From positions 1 to 64,000 of the forward strand of contig CAZQRA010000006.1 in NCBI GenBank assembly GCA_964595575.1: DNA of 64,000 bases, read 5' to 3'. This document shows positions 16,186 through 24,839 of the stretch, piece by piece. How positions within the stretch are numbered: position 1 is the first letter of the stretch; each line of letters begins with the position of its first letter. The notes under the pieces are model-generated. The model made no database searches, was not told where the DNA came from, and saw only the letters and a list, made by a program, of their open reading frames with translations. The position numbers and the translations under genes were made by a program. Source of the DNA: PALSA-612 sp964595575 (GTDB taxonomy: Bacteria; Actinomycetota; Thermoleophilia; Gaiellales; Gaiellaceae).

Positions 16186-16706
16186 CCGAGAGCGAGGCTC
16201 GCCTGCTCGTCGGCGAGCCGCTTCGGGCGTGGCGGCTGTGGTCGCTCGTGCCCGAGTGCCCCAAGGGCCCCGAAACCCTCCACTCCTGCTACTACGAGGT
16301 TCACTGGCCCGCGGGGCGGCCCATGCGCGCCCACTGCGTGGAGGCGATCAAGCGGCGGGGGTTCAGCGCGTGGCTCGACCCCCACAGCGCTCCCGCTCCC
16401 ATCGGCATCGAGGAGGGCGTCCGCCGTCCCGTGTGCGGCTGCGGGATCTACGCCCTCAAGGACCCCCGGGTCGCCGTGGAGCGGTGGGTGTCGATGATCA
16501 AGAGGGGCAGGATCGTCGTCTTGGGCGAGGTCGCCCTCTGGGGCCGGGTCCTCAAGCACGAGGACGGCTACCGGGCGGAGTACGCCTACCCGCTGGGCCT
16601 GTGCGCGAAGCCGGTTCGCGTCCCCGAGGAAGAAGACGACGCGAGCGCCTCCCTCCTCGTGGAGATGGCCCGTAGGCGCTACCAGGTGGGGGTCTCCGTC
16701 CCCTAG
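16182..16706 (+). CDS. Conserved hypothetical protein, 174 aa
   Basis: Not assigned to a named function. It opens with LVGEPLRAWRLWSLV and has five or more cysteines, including CPKGPETLHSCYYEVHW and a CGCGIYAL segment that could bind metal. It continues with VVLGEVALWGRVLKHEDGYRAEYAYP, a W-G-x-V-x-x-H-x-x-GYRAE-x-AYP module I have seen in other actinobacterial hypothetical proteins. No signal peptide or membrane helix. Start set by overlap with the microprotein gene. Confidence 0.7.
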   Translation: MTESEARLLVGEPLRAWRLWSLVPECPKGPETLHSCYYEVHWPAGRPMRAHCVEAIKRRGFSAWLDPHSAPAPIGIEEGVRRPVCGCGIYALKDPRVAVERWVSMIKRGRIVVLGEVALWGRVLKHEDGYRAEYAYPLGLCAKPVRVPEEEDDASASLLVEMARRRYQVGVSVP

Positions 16707-16788
16707 CCTGCCTCCGGCGGGCCTGGGTCATTGGGGCCGGCCCCGGCATGGGGTAGAAACCGGGGAGGAGGTAGAAAGAGGGACGGAG

Positions 16789-17541
16789 GTGACCGGCCGG
16801 CACACTCCTGCGGATCTCGCCCGGCTCGTCCAGGAGCGCGCCCCTGTGCTCGTGCTGACCGGGGCGGGGATCAGTACCGAGAGCGGTATCCCCGACTTCC
16901 GCTCCCCCACCGGCATCTGGGCCCGCTACGACCCCATGGAGTACGCCACCATCGACGCCTTCCGCCGCGACCCGGTGAAGGTGTGGGACTTCTACGCCAA
17001 GCGGCTCCAGGTGCTCAAGGAGGCTCGCCCCAACGCCGCCCACCTGGCCCTGGCCGCGCTGGAGCGGGCAGGGTACGTGGAGGCCGTCGTGACCCAGAAC
17101 ATCGACCGCCTGCACGAGCTCGCCGGCTCGCGCAGGGTGATCGAGGTGCACGGATCGATCCGCACCTCGAGCTGTCTTGCCTGCGGAGAGCGGCTGCCGT
17201 TGCCCGAGGTGGCGCGTCTGGTGGAGGCCCACGGGGCCCCTCCTTGCCCCCGCTGCGGGCGCATCCTCAAGCCGGACGTGGTCATGTTCGGGGAGCTGAT
17301 GCCGGAGCGCGAGATCGAGGAGGCCTTCGCCCTCGCCCGTCGGACGCGGCTCCTGCTCGTGGTCGGCTCATCCCTCGAGGTCTACCCGGTCGCTTCCCTC
17401 CCCGAGGAGACGCTGGCCGCCGGAGGCGAGCTCGCCATCGTCAACCGGGGCCCGACTCCCTACGACCGGCGGGCGAAGGTCCGTCTCGAGGAGAGCGCCG
17501 GCCAGGCCTTGCAGGCGGTAGCGGAGGCTTTGGGAGCCTAG
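16789..17541 (+). CDS. NAD-dependent protein deacylase (Sir2 family)
   Basis: 250 residues with a complete sirtuin set: GAGISTESGIPDFRSPTG (NAD binding, about 25-42), TQNIDRLHELAG (about 102-113), the catalytic His in VIEVHGS, a zinc ribbon with CLAC and CPRC, and VVGSSLEVYPVA near the C-terminus. It removes acyl groups from lysine while consuming NAD. GTG start preceded by purine-rich GAGGGACGGAG. Stands alone between the hypothetical gene and the L,D-transpeptidase. Confidence 0.93.
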   Translation: MTGRHTPADLARLVQERAPVLVLTGAGISTESGIPDFRSPTGIWARYDPMEYATIDAFRRDPVKVWDFYAKRLQVLKEARPNAAHLALAALERAGYVEAVVTQNIDRLHELAGSRRVIEVHGSIRTSSCLACGERLPLPEVARLVEAHGAPPCPRCGRILKPDVVMFGELMPEREIEEAFALARRTRLLLVVGSSLEVYPVASLPEETLAAGGELAIVNRGPTPYDRRAKVRLEESAGQALQAVAEALGA

Positions 17542-17572
17542 GGCGGGGGTCGGCGAGGGGCCGAGAAGGGGC

Positions 17573-17578
17573 CACAAT
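17573..17578 (+). promoter_or_regulatory. -10 box CACAAT of the L,D-transpeptidase gene
   Basis: CACAAT six bases before the ATG at 17585, with no ribosome-binding site; the same arrangement precedes tilS (21205-21210). Confidence 0.45.
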
Positions 17579-17584
17579 TGCCGC

Positions 17585-18394
17585 ATGAAGCTGGCCGGGG
17601 CAGCTCTCCTGGGGGCGTTGACCGCGCTGGTGGCGGCGTGCGGCTCCCCTCAGCCCCAGGAGCGCCAGGCTGCCCCTGCTCCTCGTCCTCGTAGGTCGCA
17701 GCCGATGCCGGCCCCCATCCTACGCCCCCATCCCGATCCTGCCCCTGCCTGTGTGCCCGGCCGCCGCCAGCGCCTGGGCAGCCTGCGGGTCGCCTACGCC
17801 GCCCTGGTGACCCGCCCCACGGTCGCTCGCCGCCTTCCCGGCGGGCGCCCCCTGGCCAGGCTTCGGCTGCGGAACGTGAACGGGCACCGCACCGTGCTCG
17901 GCGTGCGGGCCGCGCTCCTCGGGGAAGACTGCCGCCCGGCCTGGTACCACGTCCAGCTCCCGCTGTGGCCGAACGGTACGACCGGCTACGTGCGGGCGCG
18001 GGACGTGACCGTCTATACGGTGCCGACCAGGATCGTGGTCGACCTCTCCCAGCGCAGGCTCACCTTCTACCGACTGGGCCGCCCCCGCCTGCAGGTCGCC
18101 GCCGGGATCGGAGCGCCCCTGACGCCCACCCCCACCGGGTCCTTCTACGTCGACCAGCGGCTCGTTCCCTCCGACCCTGACGGCCCCTTCGGGCCCGGCG
18201 CCATCGGCATCTCCGCCTTCTCCGAGGTGCTGCGGGACTGGCCCCAGGGCGGGCCCATCGCCATCCACGGCACCAACGAGCCCTGGTCGGTAGGGAAAGC
18301 CGCCTCCCACGGCTGCGTGCGGGTGCGGAACGAGGTCCTCCGCCGCCTGTTCGAGGCGACGCCTGCGGGGACGCCGGTCGTGATTCGGCCCTAG
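17585..18394 (+). CDS. L,D-transpeptidase (YkuD family) lipoprotein
   Basis: 269 residues. Residues 1-19 form a lipoprotein signal with lipobox LVAAC, followed by a Pro-rich linker (to about 60), an SH3-like region, and a YkuD domain from about 145 with AIHGTNEPWSVGKAASHGCVRV, which contains the catalytic His and Cys of the HGxx...SHGC motif. It makes 3-3 cross-links in peptidoglycan or anchors polymers. Leaderless promoter. Complements the VanW protein upstream as a wall gene. Confidence 0.92.
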   Translation: MKLAGAALLGALTALVAACGSPQPQERQAAPAPRPRRSQPMPAPILRPHPDPAPACVPGRRQRLGSLRVAYAALVTRPTVARRLPGGRPLARLRLRNVNGHRTVLGVRAALLGEDCRPAWYHVQLPLWPNGTTGYVRARDVTVYTVPTRIVVDLSQRRLTFYRLGRPRLQVAAGIGAPLTPTPTGSFYVDQRLVPSDPDGPFGPGAIGISAFSEVLRDWPQGGPIAIHGTNEPWSVGKAASHGCVRVRNEVLRRLFEATPAGTPVVIRP

Positions 18395-18457
18395 CCCCCT
18401 TCCCTCCTCCCTGCCCGGGCGCTATCGTGGGCTTGACACGGGCGAAAGGCGGGAAGG

Positions 18458-18736
18458 ATGCCGCAGACCAAGCACGCGCGCAAGACCGACAAGGACCTGA
18501 TCAGCCGGTTGACCGAGGCGGGCGAGGACGTGCTCCACCGTCTCGAGGAGCTTCCCGGCGGCAAGACGATGGCCGAGGCCGCGCAGTCGCTGCGCAAGCG
18601 CCTGGACGAGCTGGCCGTGCGCCTGCGCTCGCTCGATCCCCTGGAGAAGCGCGTGAGCGCCCTGGAGAGGCGCTTGGAGGCGCTCGAGCGGAAGGCGAAG
18701 GCCGCAGAGCGGGAGTCGGCCAAGCCGAGGGGCTAG
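18458..18736 (+). CDS. Small coiled-coil protein, 92 aa
   Basis: Highly charged and helical throughout, with heptad-like Leu spacing from about 35 to 80 (LRKRLDELAVRLRSLDPLEKRVSALERRLEALERK). No signal or membrane segment. It has an ATG with GGGAAGG directly upstream. Function not recognised. Its TAG shares the palindrome CTAG (18733-18736) with the convergent lipid kinase gene. Confidence 0.65.
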   Translation: MPQTKHARKTDKDLISRLTEAGEDVLHRLEELPGGKTMAEAAQSLRKRLDELAVRLRSLDPLEKRVSALERRLEALERKAKAAERESAKPRG

Positions 18737-19644
18737 GGCTCGGCGGGCACCCGCAGGCGAAGAGCGCCGGGCACGACCTCCAGCCGGGCGGGAGTCGTCC
18801 CCGGCTGCTCGCCGTCCAGCTCCACCGGGAGCGGATCGTCGGCCTCGACCACGATCTCCCGCCCCCGCGCAAGCTCCGCCTTGGGGTGGGGGAGGTGCGT
18901 CCCCCGGTAGACCTTGGGCAGCGTCCGCGCCAGGTCGACCTTGGTGACGTCGCCGATGAGCAGGCAGTCGAGGAGCCCGTCGTCCGGCTCTGCCTGGGGG
19001 CAGATGAGCATGCCCCCGGCGAAGTAGCGGCAGTTGGCCACGATGACGTCCAGCATGCGGCCGGCGCGGGCCTGACCGTCGATCGTCACCCTCACCTGGC
19101 AGCTCTGCCAGCGGGCGAAGACGGCCACCGTGGCGGCTAGGTAGGAGAGCTTGGCCCAGCCTGCGCTCGCCTCGTTGACCCGCTTGGCCACGGCCCCGCT
19201 CATGCCCACGCTGGCGATGTTGGCGAAGTAGGCCCGCTCCCTCTCGCCCCCCCAAGAGCGGTACTCGACGCGTCCCAGGTCGATGGCCCGAGAGCGCCCG
19301 CCCAGGACGACCCGGACCGCGTCCTCCAGGCGGGAGGGAATGCCGAAGGTGCGGGCGAGATCGGCTCCGGTTCCCCTGGGGATGAGGGCCAGCTCGGCCC
19401 CGTCTCCCTCCATGAGGCCGTTCACCACCTCGTTCACGGTGCCGTCCCCGCCCACGGCCACCACCAGCTCGGCCCCTTCTGCCACCGCCTCCCGGGCCAG
19501 GGCTCGCAGGTGGGCCGGCTCCTGGGAGAAGCGGGCGTCCCCGCGCAGGCCGAGCGCCGCCGCCCGTCGCGCCAGCTCGGGCCAGCGGCGGCCGGTGGAG
19601 CCGCCGGCCGAGGCTGGGTTGACGAGGAAGACGGTCGCGGTCAG
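18733..19644 (-). CDS. Diacylglycerol kinase-family lipid kinase
   Basis: 303 residues, the family norm, when started at a CTG at 19644 that overlaps the upstream TGA (CTGA). The N-terminus then begins TATVFLVNPASAGGSTGRRWPEL, the nucleotide-binding NP.SGGG pattern. The GTG at 19485, the next usable start, would delete it. Other motifs: VVAVGGDGTVNEVVNGL (catalytic GGDGT), IPRGTGADLART and ANCRYFAGGM. It phosphorylates diacylglycerol, sphingoid or similar lipids. Co-transcribed with the phosphorylase. Confidence 0.85.
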   Translation of the reverse strand: MTATVFLVNPASAGGSTGRRWPELARRAAALGLRGDARFSQEPAHLRALAREAVAEGAELVVAVGGDGTVNEVVNGLMEGDGAELALIPRGTGADLARTFGIPSRLEDAVRVVLGGRSRAIDLGRVEYRSWGGERERAYFANIASVGMSGAVAKRVNEASAGWAKLSYLAATVAVFARWQSCQVRVTIDGQARAGRMLDVIVANCRYFAGGMLICPQAEPDDGLLDCLLIGDVTKVDLARTLPKVYRGTHLPHPKAELARGREIVVEADDPLPVELDGEQPGTTPARLEVVPGALRLRVPAEP

Positions 19645-20354
19645 GGTCGGTCGGCGGTGACGGTGGCCAGGGCCAGCTCCGTCATCCGATCTACCGCCGC
19701 CCGCATCTCCTCGTCCGAGATGCGGACGAGCTCTCCTCTGACGACGACGTCAGAGACGGTGAGCAGGCAGCCGGTCTGGATCTTGCGCAGGGCCCCCAGG
19801 GTGAACAGCACCGCCGCCTCCATCTCCACCGCCAGGATGCCCCGCTCCGACCAGCGCCGGTACTGGCCCTCGTCTGGGTTGTAGAAGAGGTCGCTGGAGA
19901 CGACCGGGCCCACCCGCACCGGGGTGCCGCGCTCCTTGGCGGCGTGGACGGCCCCGTGCACGAGCTCCCAGTCGGCGGTGGGGGCGTGGGGCTCGCCGAC
20001 GAGGTGGACGGCGGTGGAGTCGGCGGGGACGGCGCTCACCGCCACGATCAGGTCGCCCAGCTCCAGGTCGGGCTGGAGGCCTCCGCAGGTGCCCACGCGG
20101 ACGATGCGGCGCACCCCCAGCGTGGCCAGCTCCTCGATCACGATGGCCGCCGAGGGGCAGCCCATGCCGCTTGCCTGCACCGACACCGGTTGGCCCCGGA
20201 ACGTGCCCGTGTAGCCGAGGAGGCTCCGCTCGGCGTTCACCTGGCGGGCGCCGTCGAGGAAGGTCTCGGCGATGTAGCGGGCGCGGAGCGGGTCGCCGGG
20301 GAGGAGACAAGCCTGGGCGTAGTCGCCGGGCTGGGCGCGGAGGTGGATGGGCAC
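19641..20354 (-). CDS. deoD: Purine-nucleoside phosphorylase (DeoD-type)
   Basis: 237 residues. The phosphate-binding LLPGDPLRARYIAETFL, SGMGCPSAAIVIEEL, RVGTCGGLQPDLELGD and the nucleoside-binding EMEAAVLF plus TVSDVV segments match hexameric DeoD-type phosphorylases, which cleave purine nucleosides with phosphate. Uridine phosphorylase-like specificity cannot be excluded. GTG start with TAGGGT six bases upstream on the minus strand (20361-20366), so probably leaderless. Confidence 0.85.
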   Translation of the reverse strand: MPIHLRAQPGDYAQACLLPGDPLRARYIAETFLDGARQVNAERSLLGYTGTFRGQPVSVQASGMGCPSAAIVIEELATLGVRRIVRVGTCGGLQPDLELGDLIVAVSAVPADSTAVHLVGEPHAPTADWELVHGAVHAAKERGTPVRVGPVVSSDLFYNPDEGQYRRWSERGILAVEMEAAVLFTLGALRKIQTGCLLTVSDVVVRGELVRISDEEMRAAVDRMTELALATVTADRP

Positions 20355-20360
20355 GGCGGG

Positions 20361-20366
20361 ACCCTA
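20361..20366 (-). promoter_or_regulatory. -10 box TAGGGT of the phosphorylase gene
   Basis: Minus-strand TAGGGT six bases from the GTG at 20354. It overlaps a plus-strand TAGCCT (20365-20370) that could serve the divergent GNAT gene, making a compact two-way promoter. Confidence 0.45.
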
Positions 20367-20384
20367 GCCTTTCCCAGGCCACTC

Positions 20385-21185
20385 GTGCACGATGAGGGGG
20401 TGCCCTTCCCCTCCCTGATCGTGCCCGACCGCGACCAGGCGATCGCCTTCTGCGCCGAGGAGCCGGTGGAGCGGGTGTTCCTGGAGGAGGTGGCGCGCCG
20501 GGGCCTGGGAGGGCTGGTGGGGGTGGAGGAGGGAGGTCGGCTGACCGCGCTCTGCCACCTGGGGGCGAACGTCGTGCCGTCGGGGAGGGGCTGTGGCGCC
20601 TTCGCCTCCCTCCTCGCCCAGGCCCGTCCCCGGATGGTGATCGGCGCCCAGGAGGCGGTGGGCGAGCTGTGGGCGGAGGCGGCCTCCCTCCTTGCCCCTC
20701 CCCGCGAGGACCGGCCCTGCCAGCCCGTGTACGTGCTGGAGGAGCCGCCGGAGCCGGGCTACACCGGCCTCCGAGAGGCGACCCTCGACGACCTCGATCT
20801 CCTGGTGCCGGCCTGCGCCCGCGCCCACCGGGAGGAGATCGGCCTCGACCCCCTGGAGCGCGACCCGGACGGCTTTCGCTGGCGAACGAGGGCCCAGATC
20901 GGCGAGGGCCGCTCCTGGCTGTGGGAGGAGGACGGGACCATCCTCTTCAAGGCCGAGGCCTCGGCCTGGACGCCCCAGGCGGTCCAGCTCCAGCAGGTCT
21001 GGGTCGACCCCGAGGCTCGGGGACGGGGCTACGCCAAGCGGGGCATGCGTGACCTCTGTCGCCACCTCCTGGCCCGCGTCCCCCGGGTGTGCCTGTTCGT
21101 CCGGGCCGACAACCTCCCCGCCATCCGGGTGTACGAGGCGGTGGGCATGCGCCGGGTCCTCGCCTACCGAAGCCTCGTCTTCTGA
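20385..21185 (+). CDS. GNAT N-acetyltransferase with N-terminal DUF4081-like domain
   Basis: About 266 residues. The N-half (about 1-120: RDQAIAFCAEEPVERVFLEEVARRG...) matches the DUF4081 pattern. The C-half is a GNAT domain with LQQVWVDPEARGRGYAKRGMRDLCRHLL (acetyl-CoA loop RGRGYA) and ADNLPAIRVYEAVGMRRV. Mycobacterial relatives are uncharacterised acetyltransferases. Starts GTG 20385 and GTG 20400 are both possible; the first is nearer to TAGCCT at 20365-20370. Confidence 0.8.
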   Translation: MHDEGVPFPSLIVPDRDQAIAFCAEEPVERVFLEEVARRGLGGLVGVEEGGRLTALCHLGANVVPSGRGCGAFASLLAQARPRMVIGAQEAVGELWAEAASLLAPPREDRPCQPVYVLEEPPEPGYTGLREATLDDLDLLVPACARAHREEIGLDPLERDPDGFRWRTRAQIGEGRSWLWEEDGTILFKAEASAWTPQAVQLQQVWVDPEARGRGYAKRGMRDLCRHLLARVPRVCLFVRADNLPAIRVYEAVGMRRVLAYRSLVF

Positions 21186-21204
21186 CGTGCGGAGCCCTGG
21201 CTGC

Positions 21205-21210
21205 CACAAT
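21205..21210 (+). promoter_or_regulatory. -10 box CACAAT of tilS
   Basis: CACAAT six bases before the ATG at 21217. No ribosome-binding site precedes the start. Confidence 0.45.
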
Positions 21211-21216
21211 GGGCTC

Positions 21217-22203
21217 ATGGACGCGCGGGCGCTGCGACGACGGGTGGCGGAGTACATCCGCCGGCACCGGCTCATCCCCCCCGGGGGAGAGGTGACCTGC
21301 CTCGTCTCCGGAGGCCCTGACTCCACCTGTCTTTGGCACGTCTTGCGGGCGCTCGGCTACCGCGTGTCTGCCCTCCACGTGGACTACGGCCTGCGGGGAG
21401 AGGAGTCGGAGGAGGATGCCCGCTTCTGCCAAGAGGTGCTGGGGGCGGAGGTGGTGGATGCCCGCTCCCGGGTGCCGGGGCGCTGGTCGGAGGCATCCCT
21501 GCGCGAGATCCGCTACTCCTACGCCGCCGACCGGCTGCGGGCGACCGGCCACACGGCCAGCGACCAGGTAGAGACGGTGCTCTACCGCATCGTCTCCAGC
21601 GGCCGCCCCGGCGGGATCAAGCCCCGCCGGGAGGACGGGGTCGTACGCCCCCTCCTGTGCCTGTGGCGGGAGGAGACCGAGGCCTACTGCCGGGAGATGG
21701 GCCTGCCCTTCCGGCGCGACTCGAGCAACGACCGCACCAAGCGGGGGCTCATGCGCCGCCGGATCCTGCCCCTGCTCGAGCAGCTCGACCCGCGGGCCCG
21801 CGCCAACCTGCTGGCGCTGGCGGAGGAGGAGGCGCGGCCGCGGCTGCCGCGCAAGGTGGAGGAGGCCCTGGCCCAGCTCCTCTCCTCGAAGGCAGGGACG
21901 AAGCAGGTGGATCTGGGTAAGGGAGTGGTGGCCGTCCGCGAGTACGACACCCTCTCCCTGGAGCGAGGGCCGGTACGGGTGGGGCCGTGGACGATCGAGT
22001 CCGACCTGCCCGGCCTCGAGGTGCGCCCCTGGCGGCCGGGCGACCGCCTGGCGGGTCGGGGCAAGAAGGTCCAGGACCTGTTCGTGGACGCCAAGGTGCC
22101 CCGCCGCCTGCGGGCGGGCTGGCCCCTGGTCGTGCGCGGGGAGGAGGTTGTCTGCGTGCCCGGGATCGTGGAAACTCCCGGGGTACGGGTGAGCCGAGAG
22201 TGA
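21217..22203 (+). CDS. tilS: tRNA(Ile)-lysidine synthase
   Basis: 328 residues. The PP-loop ATP motif SGGPDST is at 31-37, followed by VSALHVDYGLRGEESEEDARFC, ATGHTASDQVETVLYRIVSSGRPGGIKP and RRDSSNDRTKRGLMRRRILPLL, all typical of TilS, which turns C34 of tRNA-Ile(CAU) into lysidine. The C-terminal region (RPWRPGDRL) is the TilS-specific tail. The TGA overlaps the hpt GTG. Part of the tilS-hpt-ftsH group conserved in many bacteria. Confidence 0.93.
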   Translation: MDARALRRRVAEYIRRHRLIPPGGEVTCLVSGGPDSTCLWHVLRALGYRVSALHVDYGLRGEESEEDARFCQEVLGAEVVDARSRVPGRWSEASLREIRYSYAADRLRATGHTASDQVETVLYRIVSSGRPGGIKPRREDGVVRPLLCLWREETEAYCREMGLPFRRDSSNDRTKRGLMRRRILPLLEQLDPRARANLLALAEEEARPRLPRKVEEALAQLLSSKAGTKQVDLGKGVVAVREYDTLSLERGPVRVGPWTIESDLPGLEVRPWRPGDRLAGRGKKVQDLFVDAKVPRRLRAGWPLVVRGEEVVCVPGIVETPGVRVSRE

Positions 22204-22766
22204 CGCAGCAGCGGACGGAGCTGGAGCGGGGCGTAGGCGAGATCCTGATCGACGCCGACACCCTGCGGGCGCGGGTGGCCGAGCTGGGCGAGCAGGTCTC
22301 CGAGTTCTACGCCGGCCGCGACCTCCTCCTCGTGGGGGTGCTCAAGGGGGCGGTGTTCTTCATGGCCGACCTCATGCGCCACATCACCGTTCCCTGCGAG
22401 ATCGACTTCATGGCCATCTCGAGCTACGGCGCGGCCACCGACTCCTCGGGGGTGGTTCGCATCCTCAAGGACCTGGACATCAACATCGAGGGTCGCCACG
22501 TCCTCGTGGTGGAGGACATCATCGACTCGGGGCTCACCCTCTCCTACCTCCTGCGCAACCTGGAGTCCAGGGAGCCTGCCTCCCTGGAGGTGTGCGCCCT
22601 CCTCACCAAGACCGGGCGCAGGAAGCTCGACGTGCCGGTGCGCTGGATCGGGTTCGAGATCCCCAATCGGTTCGTGATCGGCTACGGCCTCGACTTCGCC
22701 GAGCGCTACCGCAACCTCCCCTACGTGGGGGTGCTCACCGACGATCTCGTGCCGGAGGGAGCATGA
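22200..22766 (+). CDS. hpt: Hypoxanthine phosphoribosyltransferase
   Basis: 188 residues. LVGVLKGAVFFMADLMRHI, FMAISSYGAATDSSGVVRI (flexible catalytic loop) and the PRPP-binding VLVVEDIIDSGLTLSYLL are all present, followed by RRKLDVPVRWIGFEIPNRFVIGYGLDF. It salvages hypoxanthine/guanine with PRPP. GTG start in a GTGA overlap with tilS. Confidence 0.95.
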   Translation: MTQQRTELERGVGEILIDADTLRARVAELGEQVSEFYAGRDLLLVGVLKGAVFFMADLMRHITVPCEIDFMAISSYGAATDSSGVVRILKDLDINIEGRHVLVVEDIIDSGLTLSYLLRNLESREPASLEVCALLTKTGRRKLDVPVRWIGFEIPNRFVIGYGLDFAERYRNLPYVGVLTDDLVPEGA

Positions 22767-22829
22767 CGGCGAGGGCGCCGGCAGCTCGGCGGGCGCAAGG
22801 AAGGCTGCTACTCTGCCGATAGAACTGGC

Positions 22830-24791
22830 GTGAACCGCTTCTTCCGCAGCGCGCTCTTCCCCCTCATCGTCATCGTGCTGCTCGTCTACCTGGCGAGCCA
22901 GACGCTCATTCCCAAGCAGAAGAGCGCCAGCAAGGTCACCTACTCTCAGCTCATCGAGCGGGTGCGGGAGAACCCGGGCTCGATCGAGCTCGTCCTCTTC
23001 AGCCCGAGCAAGCAGCAGATCACCGCCACCCTGGCGGACGGCTCCAAGGTGAAGGTCAACTACCCCAGCGACCAGTCCCAGGTGCAGTTCCAGAACCTGC
23101 TCGAGCGCAAGGGGGTCACCTTCGACTCCAAGGGGACGGGGGGCTCGCCCTGGTGGTCGATCCTCACCTCCCTCCTTCCCTTCGTGCTCCTGTTCGGGTT
23201 CTGGATCTTCCTCATGAACCAGGTGCAGGGCGGCGGCTCCAAGGTCATGAGCTTCGGCAAGAGCCGGGCCAAGCGGATGTCCCCCGACTCCCCCAAGGTG
23301 ACCTTCAAGGACGTGGCCGGCTGCGACGAGGCGGTGGAGGAGCTGCAGGAGATCAAGGAGTTCCTGGAGAACCCCAAGAAGTTCCAGGCCCTGGGGGCCC
23401 GCATCCCCAAGGGGGTCCTGCTGTACGGGCCCCCGGGGACGGGCAAGACGCTCCTGGCCCGGGCGGTGGCCGGGGAGGCGGGGGTGCCCTTCTTCTCCAT
23501 CTCCGGCTCCGACTTCGTGGAGATGTTCGTGGGGGTGGGGGCAAGCCGGGTGCGCGACCTCTTCGAGCAGGCCAAGCAGGCGGCCCCCTGCATCGTGTTC
23601 ATGGATGAGATCGACGCCGTGGGCCGCCACCGGGGAGCGGGCCTGGGGGGAGGCCACGACGAGCGGGAGCAGACCCTGAACCAGCTCCTGGTGGAGATGG
23701 ACGGGTTCGAGATGAAGGACAACATCATCCTGATCGCCGCCACCAACCGCCCTGACATCCTCGACCCCGCCCTCCTCCGCCCCGGCCGCTTCGACCGCCA
23801 GATCGTGGTCGACCGTCCCGACCGGGTGGGCCGCCGCAAGATCCTGGAGGTGCACACCAAGGGCAAGCCCCTCTCCCCCGACATCGACCTCGACACCCTG
23901 GCCGCCGGCACCCCCGGCTTCACCGGCGCCGACCTCGCCAACCTGGTCAACGAGGCCGCCCTGCTGGCCGCCCGTAAGGGTAAGAAGACGATCGAGCAGG
24001 AGGAGCTGGAGGAGGGGATCATGCGGGTGATCGCCGGGCCGGAGAAGAAGACCCGGCTTCTGTCCGAGGAGGAGCGCAAGATCACCGCCTACCACGAGAT
24101 GGGCCACGCCCTAGTGGGCCACTACCTGGACGAGACCGACGAGATCCACAAGATCTCCATCATCAGCCGGGGCCAGGCCCTCGGCTACACCATCTCCCTG
24201 CCCCGGGAGGACCGCTACCTCACCACCAAGTCCACCCTCATGGCCCAGATGGCCATGACCCTGGGGGGAAGGGCGGCGGAGGAGCTCGTCTTCCACGAGG
24301 TCACCACCGGGGCCGCCAACGACCTGGAGAAGGTGACCCACATCGCCAAGCAGATGATCATGCGCTACGGCATGTCGGAGAAGCTGGGCCCCCGCGTCCT
24401 CGGCCGAAACCACGATCTTCCCTTCCTGGGCCGGGAGATGGCGGCCGAGCCCGACTACTCGGAGGAGATGGCCAGGGAGATCGACGACGAGATCCGCCGG
24501 GTCATCGAGGAGGCCCACGAGACCGCCCTCCAGGTGCTCCGCGAGCACCTGGACGAGCTCCACCGCCTGTCCGCCATCCTCATCGAGCGGGAGACCATCG
24601 ACAAGGACCAGTTCGAGCGGCTGCTGGCCGGGGAGCCGGAGGAGGAGGTGTTCAGGGAGGAGGAGGCCCCGCCCGCTCCCAGGAAGCCGGCGGAGGAGCC
24701 GAGGAAGCGCCCGACCCCGCAGCCCAAGCCCTTCCCGCTGCCGGGGGCGACCATGCAGGCCCCGCCCCCGCCCGAGCCCACCCAGCCCTAG
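22830..24791 (+). CDS. ftsH: ATP-dependent zinc metalloprotease FtsH
   Basis: 653 residues. Membrane helices at about 8-25 and 110-130 flank a small external domain. Walker A GPPGTGKT is at 200-207, Walker B IVFMDE at 255-260, SRH ATNRPDILDPALLRPGRFDRQ at about 304-324, and the zinc motif at 422-426 reads HEMGH (usually HEAGH). The Pro/Glu-rich tail from about 610 is variable in the family. It degrades membrane and short-lived proteins. GTG start; GATAGA lies six bases and TACTCT (22809-22814) 15 bases upstream. Confidence 0.96.
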   Translation: MNRFFRSALFPLIVIVLLVYLASQTLIPKQKSASKVTYSQLIERVRENPGSIELVLFSPSKQQITATLADGSKVKVNYPSDQSQVQFQNLLERKGVTFDSKGTGGSPWWSILTSLLPFVLLFGFWIFLMNQVQGGGSKVMSFGKSRAKRMSPDSPKVTFKDVAGCDEAVEELQEIKEFLENPKKFQALGARIPKGVLLYGPPGTGKTLLARAVAGEAGVPFFSISGSDFVEMFVGVGASRVRDLFEQAKQAAPCIVFMDEIDAVGRHRGAGLGGGHDEREQTLNQLLVEMDGFEMKDNIILIAATNRPDILDPALLRPGRFDRQIVVDRPDRVGRRKILEVHTKGKPLSPDIDLDTLAAGTPGFTGADLANLVNEAALLAARKGKKTIEQEELEEGIMRVIAGPEKKTRLLSEEERKITAYHEMGHALVGHYLDETDEIHKISIISRGQALGYTISLPREDRYLTTKSTLMAQMAMTLGGRAAEELVFHEVTTGAANDLEKVTHIAKQMIMRYGMSEKLGPRVLGRNHDLPFLGREMAAEPDYSEEMAREIDDEIRRVIEEAHETALQVLREHLDELHRLSAILIERETIDKDQFERLLAGEPEEEVFREEEAPPAPRKPAEEPRKRPTPQPKPFPLPGATMQAPPPPEPTQP

Positions 24792-24839
24792 CGCGCCGGC
24801 GGCGAAGGTCGCCCGACCTCCGCGTCGCAGCGCTGGGGG

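Noticed and set aside
21684..24107. Long antisense open frame (about 800 residues) over tilS, hpt and ftsH
   Set aside because: Low-complexity Leu/Gly/His-rich shadow of ftsH on the opposite strand.
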